The notes under the pieces: model-generated
Told to the model about the DNA's origin: nothing
Seen by the model: the letters and a program-made list of their open reading frames with translations, nothing else
Databases searched by the model: none
Assembly: GCA_006227775.1 (NCBI GenBank)
Contig: SBFV01000241.1
Coordinates: forward strand, 1 to 8,346
Source: Gammaproteobacteria bacterium
Lineage (GTDB): Bacteria > Pseudomonadota > Gammaproteobacteria > Chromatiales > Chromatiaceae
Direction of reading: 5' to 3'
DNA: 8,346 nt
In this document: in pieces, positions 6,703 through 8,346 of the stretch
How the letters are laid out: each line of letters starts with the position of its first letter
Position numbering within the stretch: position 1 is the stretch's first letter
Position numbers and translations under genes: made by a program

Positions 6703-6726
6703 GCCTCCCCGCCTCCCCGCCTCCCC
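6703..6726. repeat. 8-bp tandem repeat, three copies
   Basis: GCCTCCCC is repeated exactly at 6703-6710, 6711-6718 and 6719-6726, giving a strongly pyrimidine-biased strand in the spacer upstream of ilvI. It is probably a slippage product; no function is visible. Confidence 0.85.
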
Positions 6727-6768
6727 CGGAACTTCACGCCGCTGCCAGCCAGGTCCCGGGAGGTCCCC

Positions 6769-6906
6769 ATGAGCGATGTCGACCAATTCAAGGCCGACAA
6801 CGGTCATAATGGGTCTCGGATCCGGTCGACATTGCCCAGGCTCACCGCCTCGTGCATCCCATCCCGTCCATTCCCGTCCTTGACCAACCCCGGCCATATC
6901 CTGTAG
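6769..6906 (+). CDS. Doubtful 45-codon ORF with strong ribosome binding site
   Basis: ATG 6769 is preceded by GGGAGGT (6758-6764) with a 4-nt gap, an excellent translation-start context, and the frame runs to TAG 6904-6906. The product begins MSDVDQFKADNGHNGSRI, with plausible protein-like content for about 15 residues. It then becomes a Pro/Ser/Thr-rich string typical of non-coding translation. It matches no family I know. It could be a small peptide, the 5' remnant of a decayed gene, or chance. It is not a branched-chain leader peptide, because it lacks clustered Leu/Ile/Val codons and no attenuator hairpin with a T-tract follows. Confidence 0.22.
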   Translation: MSDVDQFKADNGHNGSRIRSTLPRLTASCIPSRPFPSLTNPGHIL

Positions 6907-7015
6907 TTTTCCAGCCCTTTGAACCTTTGCCTAACCTGCCGTCCCGCTTCCCTCTCTCCGGGGGCGGAGCCTGGGGCCGATCTTGTGGCGGCGCGACCGA
7001 TGGAGGTCACCTGAG

Positions 7016-8346
7016 TTGGAACTGAGTGGAGCCGAGATCATCGTTCAGGCGCTGATCGATGAGGGCGTGGAGTATGTCTTCGGATACCCCGGAGGCGCCG
7101 TGCTTCACACCTATGATGCCTTGTTCAAGCAGGACAAGGTCAAGCACATCCTGGTCCGTCACGAGCAGGCCGCCACCCATGGCGCCGATGGCTATGCCCG
7201 CGCCACCGGCCGCTGCGGCGTCGCCCTGGTCACCTCCGGACCCGGGGCCACCAATGCCATCACCGGCATCGCCACCGCCTACATGGATTCCATCCCCATG
7301 GTGATCCTCTCCGGGCAGGTGCCAACCCCGGTCATCGGCAGCGACGCCTTCCAGGAGGTCGACACCGTTGGCATCTCCCGCCCTTGCGTCAAGCACAACT
7401 TCCTGGTGCGGGATGTCCACGACCTGGCCCTGACCATCCGCAAGGCCTTTTACATCGCCACTTCCGGCCGTCCCGGCCCGGTGCTGGTGGATATCCCCAA
7501 GGACGTCACCGACCCCAATATCAAGATCCCCTATCACTATCCCAAGGAGATCAAGCTCCGCTCCTACAACCCGGCGACCAAGGGCCACCCGGGGCAGATC
7601 CGCAAGGCGGTGGACGTCCTCCTCCAGGCCAAGCGCCCGGTCATCTATACCGGCGGCGGGGTCATCCTGGGCGAGGCTTCCAGAAACCTGCGGGAACTGG
7701 TCGACCTCCTGGGCTATCCCATCACCAGTACCCTCATGGGCCTGGGCGCCTTCCCCATGACCGACCCGCGCTTCCTGGGCATGCTGGGCATGCACGGTAC
7801 CTACGAGGCCAACATGGCGATGCACGAGACCGACGTGCTCATCGCCATCGGCGCCCGTTTCGATGACCGCGTCACCGGCAAGATCGAGCACTTCTGTCCC
7901 CACGCCACCATCATCCATATCGACGTGGACCCCTCGTCCATCTCCAAGAACGTGCGGGTGGACGTGCCCATCGTCGGCCCCGTCGGCAGCGTCCTGGCGG
8001 ACATGGTGCGTCTCATCCGCGAGGCCAAGGAAGGGCCCGACCCGGTCGCGCTGCAGGACTGGTGGCGGCGGATCGAGGGCTGGCGGGGGCGCAAGTGTCT
8101 GGCCTACGACCGGGGCAGCCCGCTGATCAAGCCCCAGTTCGCCGTCGAGACCCTCTACCAGGTCACCGGCGGGGATCTGTACCTGACGTCGGACGTGGGT
8201 CAGCACCAGATGTTTGCCGCCCAGTTCTATCCCTTCGACGAACCGCGGCGCTGGATCAACTCCGGCGGCCTGGGCACCATGGGTTTCGGCCTGCCGGCGG
8301 CCATGGGGGTGCAGTTGGCCTTTCCCGACGCCACCGTCGCCTGCAT
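7016..8346 (+). CDS. ilvI: Acetolactate synthase (AHAS) large, catalytic subunit, N-terminal 443 residues (partial)
   Basis: This thiamine-diphosphate enzyme condenses two pyruvates to acetolactate, or pyruvate with 2-oxobutyrate to acetohydroxybutyrate, the first common step of Val, Leu and Ile synthesis in the cytoplasm. The frame opens at TTG 7016, preceded by GGAGGT (7002-7007) at 8 nt. An in-frame TTG at 6983 lacks such a site. The N-terminus reads MELSGAEIIVQALIDEG. Visible landmarks are the catalytic glutamate E50 in VRHEQAATHGADGYAR, TSGPGATNAITGIATAYMDS, SGRPGPVLVDIPKDV, the FAD/central domain with GMHGTYEANMAMHETDVL and RFDDRVTGK, and the start of the C-terminal ThDP domain (TSDVGQHQM, RRWINSGGLGTMGFGLPAAMG). 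The window ends just before the expected Mg/ThDP-binding GDG-type motif, so about 130 residues are missing. The sequence is much closer to IlvI than to IlvB or IlvG. The regulatory subunit gene ilvH is usually next, but it cannot be seen here. Confidence 0.96.
   Translation, partial: MELSGAEIIVQALIDEGVEYVFGYPGGAVLHTYDALFKQDKVKHILVRHEQAATHGADGYARATGRCGVALVTSGPGATNAITGIATAYMDSIPMVILSGQVPTPVIGSDAFQEVDTVGISRPCVKHNFLVRDVHDLALTIRKAFYIATSGRPGPVLVDIPKDVTDPNIKIPYHYPKEIKLRSYNPATKGHPGQIRKAVDVLLQAKRPVIYTGGGVILGEASRNLRELVDLLGYPITSTLMGLGAFPMTDPRFLGMLGMHGTYEANMAMHETDVLIAIGARFDDRVTGKIEHFCPHATIIHIDVDPSSISKNVRVDVPIVGPVGSVLADMVRLIREAKEGPDPVALQDWWRRIEGWRGRKCLAYDRGSPLIKPQFAVETLYQVTGGDLYLTSDVGQHQMFAAQFYPFDEPRRWINSGGLGTMGFGLPAAMGVQLAFPDATVAC

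Larger units (their letters stand above)
6365..7015. other. Repeat-rich spacer upstream of ilvI; no convincing gene
   Basis: This 651-nt region carries several open frames on both strands, but none has recognisable motifs. It contains a stem-loop (6511-6540), two short tandem repeats (6535-6559, 6703-6726), a pair of diverged similar segments (6409-6470 and 6784-6844), a tiny ORF with a strong ribosome binding site (6769-6906), and a 5-bp stem with a GGGG loop (6956-6969, CTCCG with CGGAG). A possible ilvI promoter is TTGACC (6880-6885) with TAGTTT (6904-6909), 18-nt spacer, weak -10. I see no Leu/Val/Ile-rich leader peptide, so ilv-type attenuation is not supported. Confidence 0.55.

Noticed and set aside
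6379..7010. Minus-strand ORFs 6379-6630 and 6804-7010 sharing SLG and DR-containing strings
   Set aside because: The shared residues come from the short repeated DNA segments; neither ORF has a supported start or family match.
6769..7015. Branched-chain amino acid attenuator leader before ilvI
   Set aside because: No peptide with clustered Leu, Ile or Val codons and no terminator/antiterminator pair with a T-tract was found.
7007..8206. 399-codon minus-strand open frame opposite ilvI
   Set aside because: The plus strand encodes a clear IlvI with all landmarks; the antisense product is a low-complexity His/Asp/Gly string.

Overview
This window looks like chromosome from a GC-rich gammaproteobacterium. 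The visible IlvI portion is close to enterobacterial IlvI, and an RsmI C-terminus and an AcrAB-type efflux pump are also present. A purple-sulfur-bacterium-like (Chromatiales) host is my guess from GC content and protein flavour. It is inference, not demonstrated. No phage, IS element, CRISPR array, tRNA or rRNA was recognised.

Layout: (1) 3-422, plus strand: the 3' end of rsmI (16S rRNA C1402 2'-O-methyltransferase), cut by the window edge. (2) 423-637: a short spacer with no convincing gene. (3) 5693 down to 638, minus strand: a three-gene operon of a periplasmic adaptor lipoprotein (acrA-like), an inner-membrane RND pump (acrB-like, HAE1 type) and a TetR-family regulator whose GTG start overlaps the pump's stop by 8 nt. 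A sigma-70-like promoter with an embedded 16-bp inverted repeat lies just upstream of the adaptor gene. No outer-membrane factor is encoded here, so a TolC-like partner must come from elsewhere. (4) 5744-6100: a non-coding region between divergent genes, with an iterated GGATG motif, two stem-loops and a weak Pho-box-like direct repeat. (5) 6101-6364, plus strand: an 87-aa secreted four-cysteine protein of unknown function. (6) 6365-7015: about 650 nt with no convincing gene, holding short tandem repeats, a stem-loop, a diverged duplicated segment and one tiny ORF with a strong ribosome binding site but unconvincing coding content. (7) 7016-8346, plus strand: acetolactate synthase large subunit (ilvI), starting at TTG and cut by the window end.

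The adaptor, pump and regulator form one functional unit. The pump exports lipophilic or toxic compounds through the adaptor to an outer-membrane channel. The co-transcribed repressor, if it binds the promoter palindrome, would control the pump and itself. The other genes are housekeeping (rRNA modification, branched-chain amino acid synthesis) or unknown (the small Cys protein). I see no clearly new multi-gene system. The most unusual items are the regulator placed last in the operon, the small four-Cys protein, and the repeat-rich spacers on either side of it.
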